Part shown: in pieces, positions 23,737 to 34,756 of the stretch | Position numbering within the stretch: position 1 is the first letter of the stretch | Layout: each line of letters starts with the position of its first letter | NCBI GenBank assembly: GCA_029641185.1 | Contig: JAPWGK010000040.1 | Location: forward strand, 53,170-117,169 | Source: Pseudofabraea citricarpa | Lineage: Eukaryota; Ascomycota; Leotiomycetes; Helotiales; Dermateaceae | Reading direction: 5' to 3' | Length of the DNA stretch: 64,000 nucleotides | Made by a program: the position numbers and the translations under genes | The notes under the pieces: model-generated | Database searches by the model: none | Told to the model about the DNA's origin: nothing | What the model saw: only the letters and a program-made list of their open reading frames with translations

Positions 23737-24462
23737 TTTGTATGATTAACAATTGTTATGAGGCGTTACAGTGTAGATAGTAACTGCAAAATGAGAGTAA
23801 ATTCAAGAAGAGAATGGCAGTGAAAATGTAGGGCTATAGTTCTTGGATTGTAGCACTTTATTATGATCAATAAATACTTTTGTAGGTAACGACCAAACTT
23901 CTAAAACCGGAGGTGTTGACTAGTGCGTGGGGGTTCGGGGCCCCCTCTCTTGTGCTGGGATCAGCGGTTGGGGCATTAATTCCCGAGTTCCTTGATAAAT
24001 GTTCAGGTCTGCTTCGGACGTAGACGGTGCATCACAGTGGCCACCACTTCTCTCCACTTTGAAGGATACTTCGTCCTCATCTCCCCGCAGGTCATGTGGG
24101 TCGAGTAGAATATTACAGTATTACCAGTTCAGCCCACCGAAAGCCTCAAGTGTTGTATACCCCCACCCTGCTGCCCACGTATCCCCCAAAAACGCCAAGT
24201 TGCTAAACTAGCTTTATTTGGAGTCCAAAGGTTCCATGCTGTCCACACTTTTTTCTTCTTCATTTCTGTCAGTGAAATTAAAGAAGAGACAAAATACCAG
24301 ATTTGTACAGTCAATTGGGTCGATGAGCAATCAACTGTTTCTTCCTTACCCGGCCAGAATCTTGCCATTGTGAATGCAGTTTACCATTGACACATCGACA
24401 AGAATTAAAAAGTTCCTTGCATGTGTAAAATTCTAGCTTTTCAAATTTCTGCATAATGCACT
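23737..24462. promoter_or_regulatory. Dehydratase upstream region with G-rich elements
   Basis: Contains GCGTGGGGGTTCGGGG at about 23925-23940, TATACCCCCACC at about 24157-24168 and ATCCCCCAAAAA near 24181-24192, all variants of the block motif. A 79-residue frame at 24129-24368 starts with ATG but has no family resemblance and overlaps these elements, so I treat it as noise. Confidence 0.45.
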
Positions 24463-25446
24463 TCAAAGACTCTTCTCTAATGCTAACAACTCAGCAAAGT
24501 CAACGCTCATCTTGCTCAGCTCTTGCTTTCCTGGTAATGCACATGGCTTTCTTGGCAATCCTCCATATCCGTAGTATTCTTGCAAAGCGACCTTAACAGC
24601 AACAAATCCTCCCTTGATAGCAACCCAATCTCCTCTTGCTACAATCTGCTGTAGCTTCTGTGCTTCTGCCATCTTACCCGTGTCATAAAGCTGCATGACC
24701 TTTAAGCAGGCTTTAGGTGCAACATTTGCTAGGCCTCCAATAATTCCATGACCGCCCACAACCATAGTCTGCAGCGTGAAATCGGCAGAGCCTCCCATGG
24801 TCAAGAAAGGAATTGACCCCTCAGCAGCAACACGCGTCAGTTTGCCAGTGTTTCCACAGGTAAGCTTTACGCCAACGATATTCTTGTGCTGAGATAATGA
24901 GATGATAGCCTCCGAATTGAGATCCAATCCACTGCAAGCACCTGGATAGTTGTAAATGATAATCGGAATAGGCGAGGCATCTGCCACATCTCTAAAGTGC
25001 TGTATGATCAAACCCGTATTGAGAAGGCCTCCGTAGTAACTAGGAGGGAGCACAAGTGCAAATTGACCTGATTCTGAGGCCTCAACACATAGCTGGATTG
25101 TTTCTCTTGTCGATTGCGCACCACAACCAACTATAAGTGGCATATCTGAGCGATTGATCGAATCCAAAGCCTCTCGTGTCGCTCTGTTAATGAGCTTTCG
25201 TTCATCGTGAGATAGATGCACGGCCTCGCCGTTGCTCCCGTGAGTGACGATACCCGTAACTTTGGCTTCTGCAAGACGAATTGCATGTTTTTTAGTAGTC
25301 GTAATGTCTACATTTTCCGTTCCATGTTCAAAGAATGCGACGGTTGGGACGTAGAAGCCAGGCACGAGTTTTACATTTCCATTGTGTGGAAGTGTGGAAT
25401 CAGGGTTTGACTGGCTGTTTAAAGGCTCGAGTACTGATGGGGCCAT
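24463..25446 (-). CDS. DHDPS/N-acetylneuraminate-lyase family aldolase (2-keto-3-deoxy acid aldolase-like)
   Basis: A single-exon 327-aa frame, standard length for the class I aldolase family. Motifs: VPGFYVPTVAFF, then GIVTHGSNGEAVHLSHDER (GxxGE-type substrate loop), PLIVGCGAQSTRETI, IIYNYPGACSGLDL with the catalytic Tyr, and NIVGVKLTCGNTGKL with the Schiff-base Lys. The C-terminal part has GSADFTLQTMVVGGHGIIGG. It resembles fungal GaaC/LGA1-type 2-keto-3-deoxy-galactonate aldolases. Expected reaction: retro-aldol cleavage of a 2-keto-3-deoxy sugar acid to pyruvate and an aldehyde. It reads in the same direction as the dehydratase, which would supply the substrate. Confidence 0.88.
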   Translation of the reverse strand: MAPSVLEPLNSQSNPDSTLPHNGNVKLVPGFYVPTVAFFEHGTENVDITTTKKHAIRLAEAKVTGIVTHGSNGEAVHLSHDERKLINRATREALDSINRSDMPLIVGCGAQSTRETIQLCVEASESGQFALVLPPSYYGGLLNTGLIIQHFRDVADASPIPIIIYNYPGACSGLDLNSEAIISLSQHKNIVGVKLTCGNTGKLTRVAAEGSIPFLTMGGSADFTLQTMVVGGHGIIGGLANVAPKACLKVMQLYDTGKMAEAQKLQQIVARGDWVAIKGGFVAVKVALQEYYGYGGLPRKPCALPGKQELSKMSVDFAELLALEKSL

Positions 25447-27562
25447 GTTGTTGAGTTATAAATTGGCAAAGAAAAGAGAACGTAGACTTGGAATGGTTTG
25501 AACGGTTCCCTGTGTTTCTGTCAAAAGCCTGAATATATATTATGGACAGCAGACTTGAAGTTGAACCACAATTTTTTTTTTATACATATGCACATAGACA
25601 GCAGGAGTCGGCTATAACTATAAAGCCAGAAGATAAATTTCCCCACACCCACACAGTTCCACGGAGCGACCAAATTGTAAAAACTGGCCCTCTCCGCGGA
25701 TACTATTGATCCATCGAAATGATGGCTCCACACCACACTTGAGTATCAAGTGTACAAATATCGATTTCATCGACGAGCAGTAATGGGCCACCAACGTTGT
25801 AAGCTCGCCAAAGGCTTCCGGAACAGGACAATGGCTATCTGCTATTGGAGTGATGTGGGATTCGGGTAGAAGTCCGGGTCCCCACTGTATTTGGGGTAGG
25901 TAATATATATGGATACCTATGTTGCTTGTTTTGGTTACTTTTCGGTGCAGCAGGCCAACACTTTTCCCCTGCCTTTTTGGCGCTAAATTTGGGGGTAGTT
26001 TTGGTGTCGTAAGACTTTTGGGGTGGAGTGCGGAGAACAAGGTTAGAATACCCCAGCTAATGAGTTGCAGGTGCTCTTCTATGGAAACGCCGGAGATATC
26101 CCGGATCTAACACCTCGGCTAGCTGAAAGCATCGCTAAATTTAATCTTTCCCCCATTCTTGTCTTGCGGGGTCCGAAGAAAGTACTCTTAGTACTCTTGA
26201 GGTAACAACTAGAATCTTGCAAGATAATATTATGAGGCCAGTGAATGAGGATTCATATAACTGGCTGCCTAATATCCAGATCTTATAGAAATCTAGAGAG
26301 GCAATTCTAAACATGTACCTCCTGATGAGTTTTGCCCTCGGTTACTTACGCAGTTGCAAGTTAACCTTTCTCATATCTCTATTAGTATAATTTCTGTTCG
26401 GAATTGATAGCAGTTATAGATGTTCCTTTTTAGATACTATTCATTGCAACTGTCTAATAGATAGTATAATATTTTCCGTTTGAGCATGTCAGTAGCTGAG
26501 CCTACTACTGGTCAGCCTTTGGTTGAGTTTTTGGAGTTGCTAATCCTATAATCAACTTAATCTCGGTATACATAACGATAACAATCAATGCCATTCTAAC
26601 CGTATTACAGAGAGTGACCTTAGTATTACAGCCAAAGAGTTACTCCTTTCCTTAAAACAAGTGACGTGTACCGAGGAGATCGTAATAGTTAACCGGACGG
26701 AGATTTTTTTTTAGCTATGATTCTTTAGGCTTTATTAATTTATTTGAAGCTAGGTAGTTATACCGTTGATAAGTTTTGCAATTTAATTGTCGATAAATAC
26801 TCAGTTTAAAAATGAGTTTGTTAGGCACTTATATTTCCAATTTCAAACGTTCTATTCTCATTGAATGAGATTATCAGTGATCAACTTTACAATACAGTTT
26901 CTTGCTTGTCCGGATGTTCAGCTCATATTGGCAGCATCTTCTAAATTGAAAGGCAACATTCAACGATATTTACAGGAACCGAGATTTTGCCGTCTTTTAT
27001 ATTCTTCAAAATACTGAATCAACTTTGTAAACTTCTATCTACCCCTGAATATCTGATGAATGACTAGAGTCTCAATCTATCTCATATCAATTCTTGTATG
27101 TTTCTATATTAATCAATTCAATGCAATTTTCAGTCGTCCGGAATTACGATCACCCCAACGGAAAATTCAAGCCACTGGTTTCTCTCTACCCGAGACTAGT
27201 AAGTAGACGTATGGCTCAATTTTAATGCTTGACCTAAAATCAGCCTTCATCCACTTTTCGTTTACTCCAATGCACTTGGCTTCATCTGGTTTCAATGAAA
27301 CGTGGGGGTGGATTAACGGAGGAAGAACTTGGAGAGTTAGCCGATCCCCACACATTCAGCCCCCATCGGATTTGTTCTTCCCCGCCAACACAAGCGAACG
27401 TGCGAGAGCCATCAAGTCACACGGCTTTGGCTGGCTTTACCACACTGCACTGCATTGCACTTTTTGGTCATTCCTACATCGTCAAAACTTAGTCGGTTGC
27501 TGGCTTTCAGACGAGGATATAGAGTTACATTGCTATGTCAACGCATAGGGGACTCGAAGCAG
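25447..27562. other. 2.1-kb intergenic region upstream of the aldolase and the C2H2 regulator
   Basis: The part next to the aldolase holds G-rich elements (AAATTTGGGGGTAG near 25985-25998, CTTTTGGGGTGG near 26015-26026, GCGGGG near 26167). The part next to the regulator has ACGTGGGGGTGG near 27300-27311. Between them, about 26.2-27.1 kb is AT-rich and featureless to me, perhaps old degenerate repeat DNA. Frames at 25618-26040 and 27225-27548 show no domain. Confidence 0.4.
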
Positions 27563-30351
27563 ATGAATTCTAAATATGAAGATACCCGCTTGGCTTGGCG
27601 CAAACCAGAGCCGGCTCGAGGAGAACGTCGTTGCCGATCATCCAAAACATATAAGTGCAATGAAGAGGACTGCGGGAAAACTTACTCTCGAGCGGAGCAT
27701 CTGTAAGTGCCCTTCCAATGAAAGCTTGTTTCCATGATTATGAACGCCCTACCTGACCCCCTATAGAAGTCGCCATCAGCTCAATCACAGCCCAAGAGAA
27801 TTATTCACATGCGATGTCCCTCTATGCAATCGTTCGTTTTTTCGAGCTGATCTGTACAGCCGGCATAGAGATCGGCACATGGGTGAACATCAGCAAGGCC
27901 AACGCCTACGCTCCTTGCCCTTATCTATGGGTGATAGTGTGAGGTACTAACATTTTCTCTCTCGCAGTCTACTAACAAGTATTACAGGACTCAGCACAAT
28001 TTTCACAATTCTCCACCCAGGACACCAATTTAGAGATTAGTGCAAATTCCCACAGTCCACTACTGTATGATGCAGACCTACCACTTCTGATTGGCGACGG
28101 CATGAAAAGAACTACAATCCAGCAGCATAACTTTCCAGGTGAATCTAGCTTTTCAGTTGGCATAGAGGATGATCAGTCCTGTAAAAAGGCTGTTAATGCG
28201 ATTCATAAAGCTACTGATTTCATGAACCAAGAAATGCAGGATGTTAGTATGTGGAGGAATGCCGTGGCCCCTCCGACGGTGAGTTCGGGTCCAAATTTTG
28301 GTGTTGATGCCTATGCTCGCTCGCCATTCACTATACCGGATGATTTCATACAATATCTGTTCAATGGAACTCAACCAAGCCCCCCAGAAATGGATATCAT
28401 GTCCAGCTTCAATACTATACATGAGTACGTTCCTTGATTCCACTGTCAAGCTAGGTTTACGAATTATCTAATACCATAAGTAGTTATCAGGAAGGCCATT
28501 GTGACTTTCCAGGAGAGTCAGCTACCGAGTTATTCTCTAGGTGTTGTGTTCCCGAGGATTCTTTTATTCGGACGTCAACAATGTCTGTCACCTCCCCTTC
28601 ATTGGTTTTATCACAAGAAAAGAGCCAGGATATCTTCGATTACGTACGGTATACTCTTGTTGGAAATAAGAATAGCTCAAACTCAACATCTGTCCTCAAT
28701 GGGGACCGTTCTCAGGATGGCCACATAATGAGTCATAAAAGAATGCAAGATCATATCAATAGCTACTGGCAGAACTTTCATTCACAATTACCAATATGTG
28801 AGTCGAACTCAACTCATCTCTTGATGGATGTTATTAATGAAGCTAGTACACAAGCCCTCATTCTCTCCGAACGCAACGCCTAATTGGCTTTTAGTTGCGA
28901 TTATGATCCTAGGTGCTTCTTACAAGACTGAATCTAACAGCACTAACATAAGTGCCTCTTCGAAGGATTTTTCAAACACATTAGCGTGGCATCTTCGATG
29001 GGACATCTTTAGTATCATGCATACGCAGTCAGATAACCTTATGGTTTTCCAATCGTTATCACTCCTCGAGACGTTTGAAAAGACATATTCATCAAGAACT
29101 CTTCATGAACGAGCACATATTCACCATGCGACTGCAATCACTTTGATGCGTCGGGGCCATTTTCTCTTGCGTCAGTCTCCATTAATATTATCTCCAAGCT
29201 ATAAAGAGATGGCTGGCGATAATAAAGCCTCAGAATCACTAATGGAGCTGTGGTGGAAAGATTGGATTCGAAGAGAAGCAACTCGACGAGTTGCTTTTGC
29301 AGCATTCATGACTGATGCTACACACGCGAGCTTGTTTGGACACTCAATGATCATGGTCACACACGAGCTGCGACTCGTTCTGCCATGTGACGATGTGTTA
29401 TGGTCAGCAACAAGTCCCGAAGAAGTTACCAAAATTGAAGATACCCTCCGTTCAAACGGCGTAAAGCCTTTGACTTTTCTCGAGGGTTTGCAAAGAACTT
29501 TAAACGGACGTGAAATACATATCAACTCCTTTGGAAGGTCCATTCTTTTATGTGGTCTGCTTAGTGTTAGCTGGCACATGAACCAGCGAGATATCCAGCT
29601 TAAATCTCTGGATGTTAATTCACAGGCATTAGAACGAGGTACTAAATGGCGGAGGTCAATTATAAGAGCCTTCGATTTATGGAGAGGCTTTGCGCAAAGC
29701 TCATCGGATAACCTCTCTACGTGGTCCACAGCCGGAGATGACGTTTTAGGAAGCAGTTTCGATCTTTACCATCTAGCTCAGTTCACAGTCCACGTGGATA
29801 TTGTGGAATGTCAGATATTTGCGGGCGCAAAGCGAGTTCTTGGGCGAGTTATTGGAGACCATGACGTCCAGAAAGCCCAGATGCGCATTCGCAATAACTG
29901 GGCACCCAGCGTGGAAGCACGAAAGGCCACCTTCTATGCTTTGCGATTCTTATGTTCCGTTTTCAACCCAAGAAATTATGATGACCAAGATGTCGACATC
30001 CAGTTTATCAATAATTATGCAACCTGCCAAAGCAAACTACCTATTCATCGCTGGATTCTGTATTATGCAGCGCTCATAGTGTGGTGTTACAGCTTCTCTG
30101 TAGATGGGGCAACACATGTCAAGATGTTACCTGGGACTTCGATACACGGACACATCAAAGATATGCTCGCATTTCTGAGAAGGGTGGAAAATATTAAGAC
30201 GCCGGAGGATGTAGCCTTTCATCGTTTGAATGGCTGCGCTGGAATGCTGAAAGTCCTTTGTTATATCTTTCGTCTTGCTAAATGGGAACTGTTACACGAG
30301 GGAGCTGATCTTCTCACGAATTGCATCGAGATGATAGATCCTGGAACTTAA
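27563..30351 (+). CDS. C2H2 zinc-finger regulator with fungal-specific transcription factor domain
   Basis: Multi-exon gene starting MNSKYEDTRL at 27563; exon 1 ends at 27702 inside the first finger. The two tandem C2H2 fingers are CNEEDCGKTYSRAEHL-SRHQLNH, split by the intron, and CDVPLCNRSFFRADLYSRHR. A polar linker follows, then a long regulatory domain: the segment HKPSFSPNATPNWLLVAIM, then LAWHLRWDIFSIM, ARIHH-like AHIHHATAITLMRRGHF, and WKDWIRREATRRVAFAAFM, which matches the PF04082-type core (WxxWxxxExxRRxxF). It ends at 30351. Paired C2H2 fingers of this type tend to recognise G-rich cores, which fits the TTTGGGGG elements found before the cluster genes. The role as cluster-specific activator is inference. 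Confidence 0.82.
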
Positions 30352-30620
30352 GCCTATGGTATCAAAGTTGGTTGTTGGGGAAAAGGATGGAAGTGCAGAG
30401 GCCATTTAGACACGTGTAAGCTTGGCATCTACTATTGAACAAGGAAAAAAATAAGTTGATAATGTTTCTAGATAGTAAAATTCGAACCCAGCTTCAACTG
30501 GAACAAATGATAATTTTATGTTAAGTGATGCTAAAGTACTCGGGGTATCGGGTCACTCAGGTTTAATATTGTTTCGTACATTCTCGTATTCTGAAGCTGT
30601 GAAGCTCTGAAGCTCCAAAT

Positions 30621-32597
30621 CTAGACTATTGTGGCATTTCGGAGGGGCAAATTTATCAAGATAGAATTCACATGGTCCATGTTCGCTTTCTTGGTACCCT
30701 TGGAAAGACGGCGTATACGATTGCTAGCCTCGACGTCTTCTTCCGGTATTCTCATGGTATCATGGTGCACAAGCTCTACATATCCAATTCGCTCGTGAAG
30801 CAGCGTGCCTTTTTTTGTTCGCAATACAATTCCAGTGTGCTTGTGGTTGGGCCTACTAATCCCGATGGGGAGAATAGAAACCTCAGTCCCGGATGAAACA
30901 TGGTATATCCCATGCAATGAGAAGACATAATCGTTCTTCTCGTTTGTGATGGCAATCACACCAAGCGAGGTTATTGTTAGATCCAGACACAGTTTACCGC
31001 TTTTGATCCTAGCCCTGAGCACAGGGGCACGTAGAATTATTACAGCCTCCTGTATCTCGCCCATGTGAGTTGGTCCTTCTGTAGCATACCGTATATCTAC
31101 TACTTGAACCGAGCTTAGAACTGAGTCGACACTAGACTCCCACATGACCTGAGATTTGAGAGACGCCCAAGACCATGTAGGACCACGCCAAGTTGCCAAT
31201 CGTCCAGTCTCCGGACTTGGCCATATCATCCATAAAAGATCAAGGAGCAGAGTCTTCTCCCAAAGGCCTGCCAAGAATCGGTCGTCCCCTCTCAGTGTTT
31301 CCATTTTCTGAGTGAGAGCTGCTAGTGCAGGGAATTTGTCTTTTTCAAATGTGAGTTGCAAGCGTGAATACTCTTGAACATTTCGATACCATAGATTTCT
31401 AGGATCTTCAGCCAGTTTCCAGTAAGCTATAGTTTCATACTTTGTGTGCTTGTATCGCGGCTCGTCTCTGCTGAAATCTTCATCGCTACATCCACTTTCA
31501 CTTTTCCTGCTAGCTCGACATTCCCAAATAACTTCCTGGGAGCAGAAATGCAATATGCGATATGAAAGTCGCATCTCTTGATATACCCAGCCTCTGTTCA
31601 ATAATGGCCACCTCTCGGGATCTTTGTTACTCCAGTGAGTAGGAAATTTTGGAGGCCGTTGGCGGACATAGATATCAGTATCAGGAACAGATATCGCGAG
31701 AAACTCGGGACTTGTTGTGGCATAACAACCTCCAGCTCCTTCTTTAGATCTGGTGGCGGCAATTGTGAGAAATACATTCTCATATATGCTTGCCATTTTG
31801 GCCGATTCTTCTTTCCAGTCGTTCTTACTATCTTGAATGATGCAGAGTGAATCAATCCAAAGGAAACCTATATCCAACCGCCGGCAAATCTCGACTGCAT
31901 GTCTGAAATATTCATTCCGATCAGTCCACAAGACTTCGTTCTTGAATTCGTTCAAGTTCATTAATTTGGTCTGGATAATGTTATTAGAGGGGCCCCAGCA
32001 ATGGCTCAAGCAGACATAAAGGGGCCTCTCGGAAGGATACTCTCGAAGCCTGATGCGGCTACTAGTCAGTTGCAGAATCCTCTTCGTAAGCTGAGAATAA
32101 TTAACAGATGTGGAAACGGCTGGTTTACAGCCTGCGTGATTATGAATGCAATCAGCCATCCAGTTTGCAATAGTTCTGAATGTTGTATCAGAAGATGTCT
32201 TGCCGGGCAGCAAATATTTCACAGAAATACGTTGAGATGGAAGATGAATCCCTCCTGCCATGCACCATGCTAGATGTGTTATGAAAATAGTTATCAGTGG
32301 TGCAGAATACAACACTGACCTCGAAGGGCACTCACCAGGAATCGAGAAAGTGTCAAGAACAATTTGGTTTTGATTTATGGTAAGCTCACAGAGCTGAAAT
32401 GATTCCCAAGCCTTAAAACTATTTCTTTCGTTGAAAGCACCGGGTGCAAAGCAGGTGACACACTTTACGAGAAAGGAAAGGTGAGCAAGAGTACCATCCC
32501 AATAGCTCGTTCGTAGGTTTTTTTTTTTTGGCAAGTTGCAGATGCCTTGCTTTGAGCTATATACGACATGATCTCCTATAAGGCTAAAACCCGGCAT
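30621..32597 (-). CDS. HET-domain (heterokaryon incompatibility) protein
   Basis: An open frame of 658 codons starting MPGFSLIGDHVVYSS. A 66-nt GTGAGT...TAG segment at 32335-32270 has an exact multiple of three bases and no stop. The protein is therefore either 658 aa or, if spliced, about 636 aa. The HET domain blocks are clear: PLYVCLSHCWGPSNNIIQTK, then FLWIDSLCIIQDSKNDWKEE, then SIYENVFLTIAATRS, then RGWVYQEMRLSYRILHF. HET proteins mediate programmed cell death on non-self fusion; many fungi carry dozens, enriched in subtelomeres, and most have no tested function. The C-terminal half has no recognised partner domain. Confidence 0.9.
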   Translation of the reverse strand: MPGFSLIGDHVVYSSKQGICNLPKKKNLRTSYWDGTLAHLSFLVKCVTCFAPGAFNERNSFKAWESFQLCELTINQNQIVLDTFSIPGECPSRSVLYSAPLITIFITHLAWCMAGGIHLPSQRISVKYLLPGKTSSDTTFRTIANWMADCIHNHAGCKPAVSTSVNYSQLTKRILQLTSSRIRLREYPSERPLYVCLSHCWGPSNNIIQTKLMNLNEFKNEVLWTDRNEYFRHAVEICRRLDIGFLWIDSLCIIQDSKNDWKEESAKMASIYENVFLTIAATRSKEGAGGCYATTSPEFLAISVPDTDIYVRQRPPKFPTHWSNKDPERWPLLNRGWVYQEMRLSYRILHFCSQEVIWECRASRKSESGCSDEDFSRDEPRYKHTKYETIAYWKLAEDPRNLWYRNVQEYSRLQLTFEKDKFPALAALTQKMETLRGDDRFLAGLWEKTLLLDLLWMIWPSPETGRLATWRGPTWSWASLKSQVMWESSVDSVLSSVQVVDIRYATEGPTHMGEIQEAVIILRAPVLRARIKSGKLCLDLTITSLGVIAITNEKNDYVFSLHGIYHVSSGTEVSILPIGISRPNHKHTGIVLRTKKGTLLHERIGYVELVHHDTMRIPEEDVEASNRIRRLSKGTKKANMDHVNSILINLPLRNATIV

Positions 32598-33349
32598 GAA
32601 GTTTATCCGAATATGGAGCTAAGAATTAGATAAAATTAGAAAAGGAGATTTAAGCTGTTTTTATATAGTTTTATTAATCTTATTATAATATAAACTATAA
32701 CTACCTAGCTAGTTATAATAATAATAATTATATGTAAATTATAATTATTCAGGTAGCTAAAGCTTATGCGAGGTAATTTAAGTAATATTATAATATATTA
32801 CCGTTTTATTTCATGTTGGAATTTAGCATTTCCAAATCTTAGGAATTATGCAATGAGCACTTAGGGTGTGTCCAAAGAACTGCGGCCTTCAGAAATGTTG
32901 TTGGCTTGGCGTGGTCATCATCTGAAAAGTTATCTTCAAAGGGACCTATTGTGATTCGACAAAGTTCGAGGAACGGTTTCAAAAAGCATAGAACACGCTG
33001 GCAAATATTGGCAGATGCTGCTAGAACAGAGACGGGCTCCTCGGTTGCCTGTGACTTCAATCCTATTCTTTAGTCTAGTACTCTATCTTTGAGATAATCC
33101 TGTGATCTGATAACCGTTTCCGGTTCTAGCAAACAACCAGGCCTCGCACCGGGCTAAAATATGAGAACAAAGAAACTAAGCCCAATAGAAATAATCTTGT
33201 TTGGCACTGTGGCTTGGTTAGAAGAAAGAGTTTACAAATAGAAAGCCGCTTTCAAAGGTAAAATACATGGATGGTAGTACATTTGAATCAACTTTACAAT
33301 TGAAATTGAAATTGAAAAGTGATTGAATCGTTGATCTATCTGTCTTGTT
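32598..33349. other. Intergenic, strongly AT-rich core
   Basis: The interval 32630-32800 is close to pure A/T with TAATAA-type runs, consistent with repeat-induced-point-mutation-like decay or a low-complexity spacer. A 73-residue frame at 32839-33060 lacks an ATG and could at most be an exon remnant. Confidence 0.4.
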
Positions 33350-34756
33350 TTATTTTCTCTCTAGAAGTCCCGGTTTTATGAAATCTAATAAACACTTCAC
33401 GACTTCTACATCTTTCTTGCCATCCTTGGTGCATGCAATTCTTGCAAGGTCAATTGCTCCATCAAAATCACCAGTTCTCTTCTTTGTATGCTGTATGCTC
33501 TTTTGAATTTGAGCTTTCCACCCTTTGATGTCTTTCCTCTCAATCTTGAAACCTGGTACCTTTGTGAGATCGTCAATAATCTTGGATGTCGAAACAACCA
33601 GAGACCGGATGTCTTCGACAGGGCTATGTATTGTATAAATGATAGAATCGAATGCTGCAAGCGCTTCTGTTGACTTCGACGGGTAGGATTGGAGAAAATC
33701 GTGATATCGACTAAAGAAACTGGAGACTACGTTTCCCAAGATATAAGAGAAGTTATATCTAAGATCGTTCAAATCAGAAATTGTTTTTTGTCTCATTTCT
33801 TGCTTCTTTTTGCTTGTGATTGTCCTTTTTGGTTCATTTTCGATGTCAGAGACGAATTCAAGAAGTTGCTCTAACGAGGAGAAGATAAGCCAATCAATAT
33901 CTGTAGTTGCCTTAGCGATATTAGTAATCTTCCGTCCAGTCTTTGAAGAGGGGGACAGATAATTTTTAGTGATTGACAGGCCTATGGCAATTTTGTATAG
34001 CGAGGAAGTGCTGATAGAATTTAGTGAGATCATATTTGTGGTCAGTTCATCGAGCAGGGTTTTTGCGTAATCCCGATAAGCGAGTTCTTCTTCCGGTGTA
34101 GAAAAAGTAGGAATTGGTATTAATGAGTGATGTTCGGTCAAGGTAGTAGTGGGTTTAGTAGGTGAGTTTGTAACACGGTTGAAAGAAGACTGCTGATGGC
34201 TAGTAGTATAACTAGTCGGATACTGAAGTCCCATCCAGGAAGCTATACAAATGGAGAGTATCAAGACTGCGGAAATTAAAATGACCGACCAATGGCGATG
34301 CACAAAGTTCAAGTAGGTTCCTAGGACTCCTGGTTCGTTCCATTTGTGTTTTTTCATTTCGAATCCAATAAGTTGCAGAGCTTCATCTGGATCTACCTTT
34401 GACCTGACCAATTCGACAAATCGTGCTTGGCAGAATCCTGTCCTATTCCCATCCTTTATCATTGCTTGGGATACGAGATTATAGGGAAGTGGATGATCTT
34501 TGGTAGTGTTAGGAGAGGGTAGCGGTCCAAAGTTAGGATAAACAGTTTTCCAAGCCCATTCATGTAAATTTTCATAGTCTACGATCATCTGCTCGTATGA
34601 GATTGTGTTTTGGGTCAAGAAATGAGTCAACGCTTTCGAGTACCCTTTGCGTGGGTGTTGTGGTGCCATTTCTTGCGCAGGTAAAGTGTTAACCAACAGA
34701 GCTAAAGTTGATAGTAGCTTTCTTGTTGTGAAATTAATTCTGCCAACTGCACTCAT
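33350..34756 (-). CDS. Unknown single-pass membrane protein
   Basis: An intronless 468-aa frame beginning MSAVGRINFTTRKLL. The N-terminal 30 residues are mildly hydrophobic and could be a signal peptide (cleavage region near LPAQEMA). A strong transmembrane helix lies at about residues 160-180 (HWSVILISAVLILSICIASW). The remaining C-terminal ~280 residues look helical and rich in Ser/Thr/Lys/Ile, with no motif I recognise. The N-terminal domain between the possible signal and the helix contains EQMIVDYENLHEWAWKTVYP. Its position beside a HET gene is typical of lineage-specific subtelomeric content. I do not assign a function. Confidence 0.6.
   Translation of the reverse strand: MSAVGRINFTTRKLLSTLALLVNTLPAQEMAPQHPRKGYSKALTHFLTQNTISYEQMIVDYENLHEWAWKTVYPNFGPLPSPNTTKDHPLPYNLVSQAMIKDGNRTGFCQARFVELVRSKVDPDEALQLIGFEMKKHKWNEPGVLGTYLNFVHRHWSVILISAVLILSICIASWMGLQYPTSYTTSHQQSSFNRVTNSPTKPTTTLTEHHSLIPIPTFSTPEEELAYRDYAKTLLDELTTNMISLNSISTSSLYKIAIGLSITKNYLSPSSKTGRKITNIAKATTDIDWLIFSSLEQLLEFVSDIENEPKRTITSKKKQEMRQKTISDLNDLRYNFSYILGNVVSSFFSRYHDFLQSYPSKSTEALAAFDSIIYTIHSPVEDIRSLVVSTSKIIDDLTKVPGFKIERKDIKGWKAQIQKSIQHTKKRTGDFDGAIDLARIACTKDGKKDVEVVKCLLDFIKPGLLERK

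Noticed and set aside
24129..24368. 79-residue frame with an ATG upstream of the dehydratase
   Set aside because: No family resemblance, and it overlaps G-rich promoter elements.
16689..25446. Assigning the cluster to the known rhamnose or galacturonate pathways
   Set aside because: The aldolase family does not match the rhamnose route, and the dehydratase is DgoD-like, not the longer fungal L-galactonate dehydratase type.
32839..33060. 73-residue frame
   Set aside because: No ATG start, no motif, and it is isolated in AT-rich DNA.
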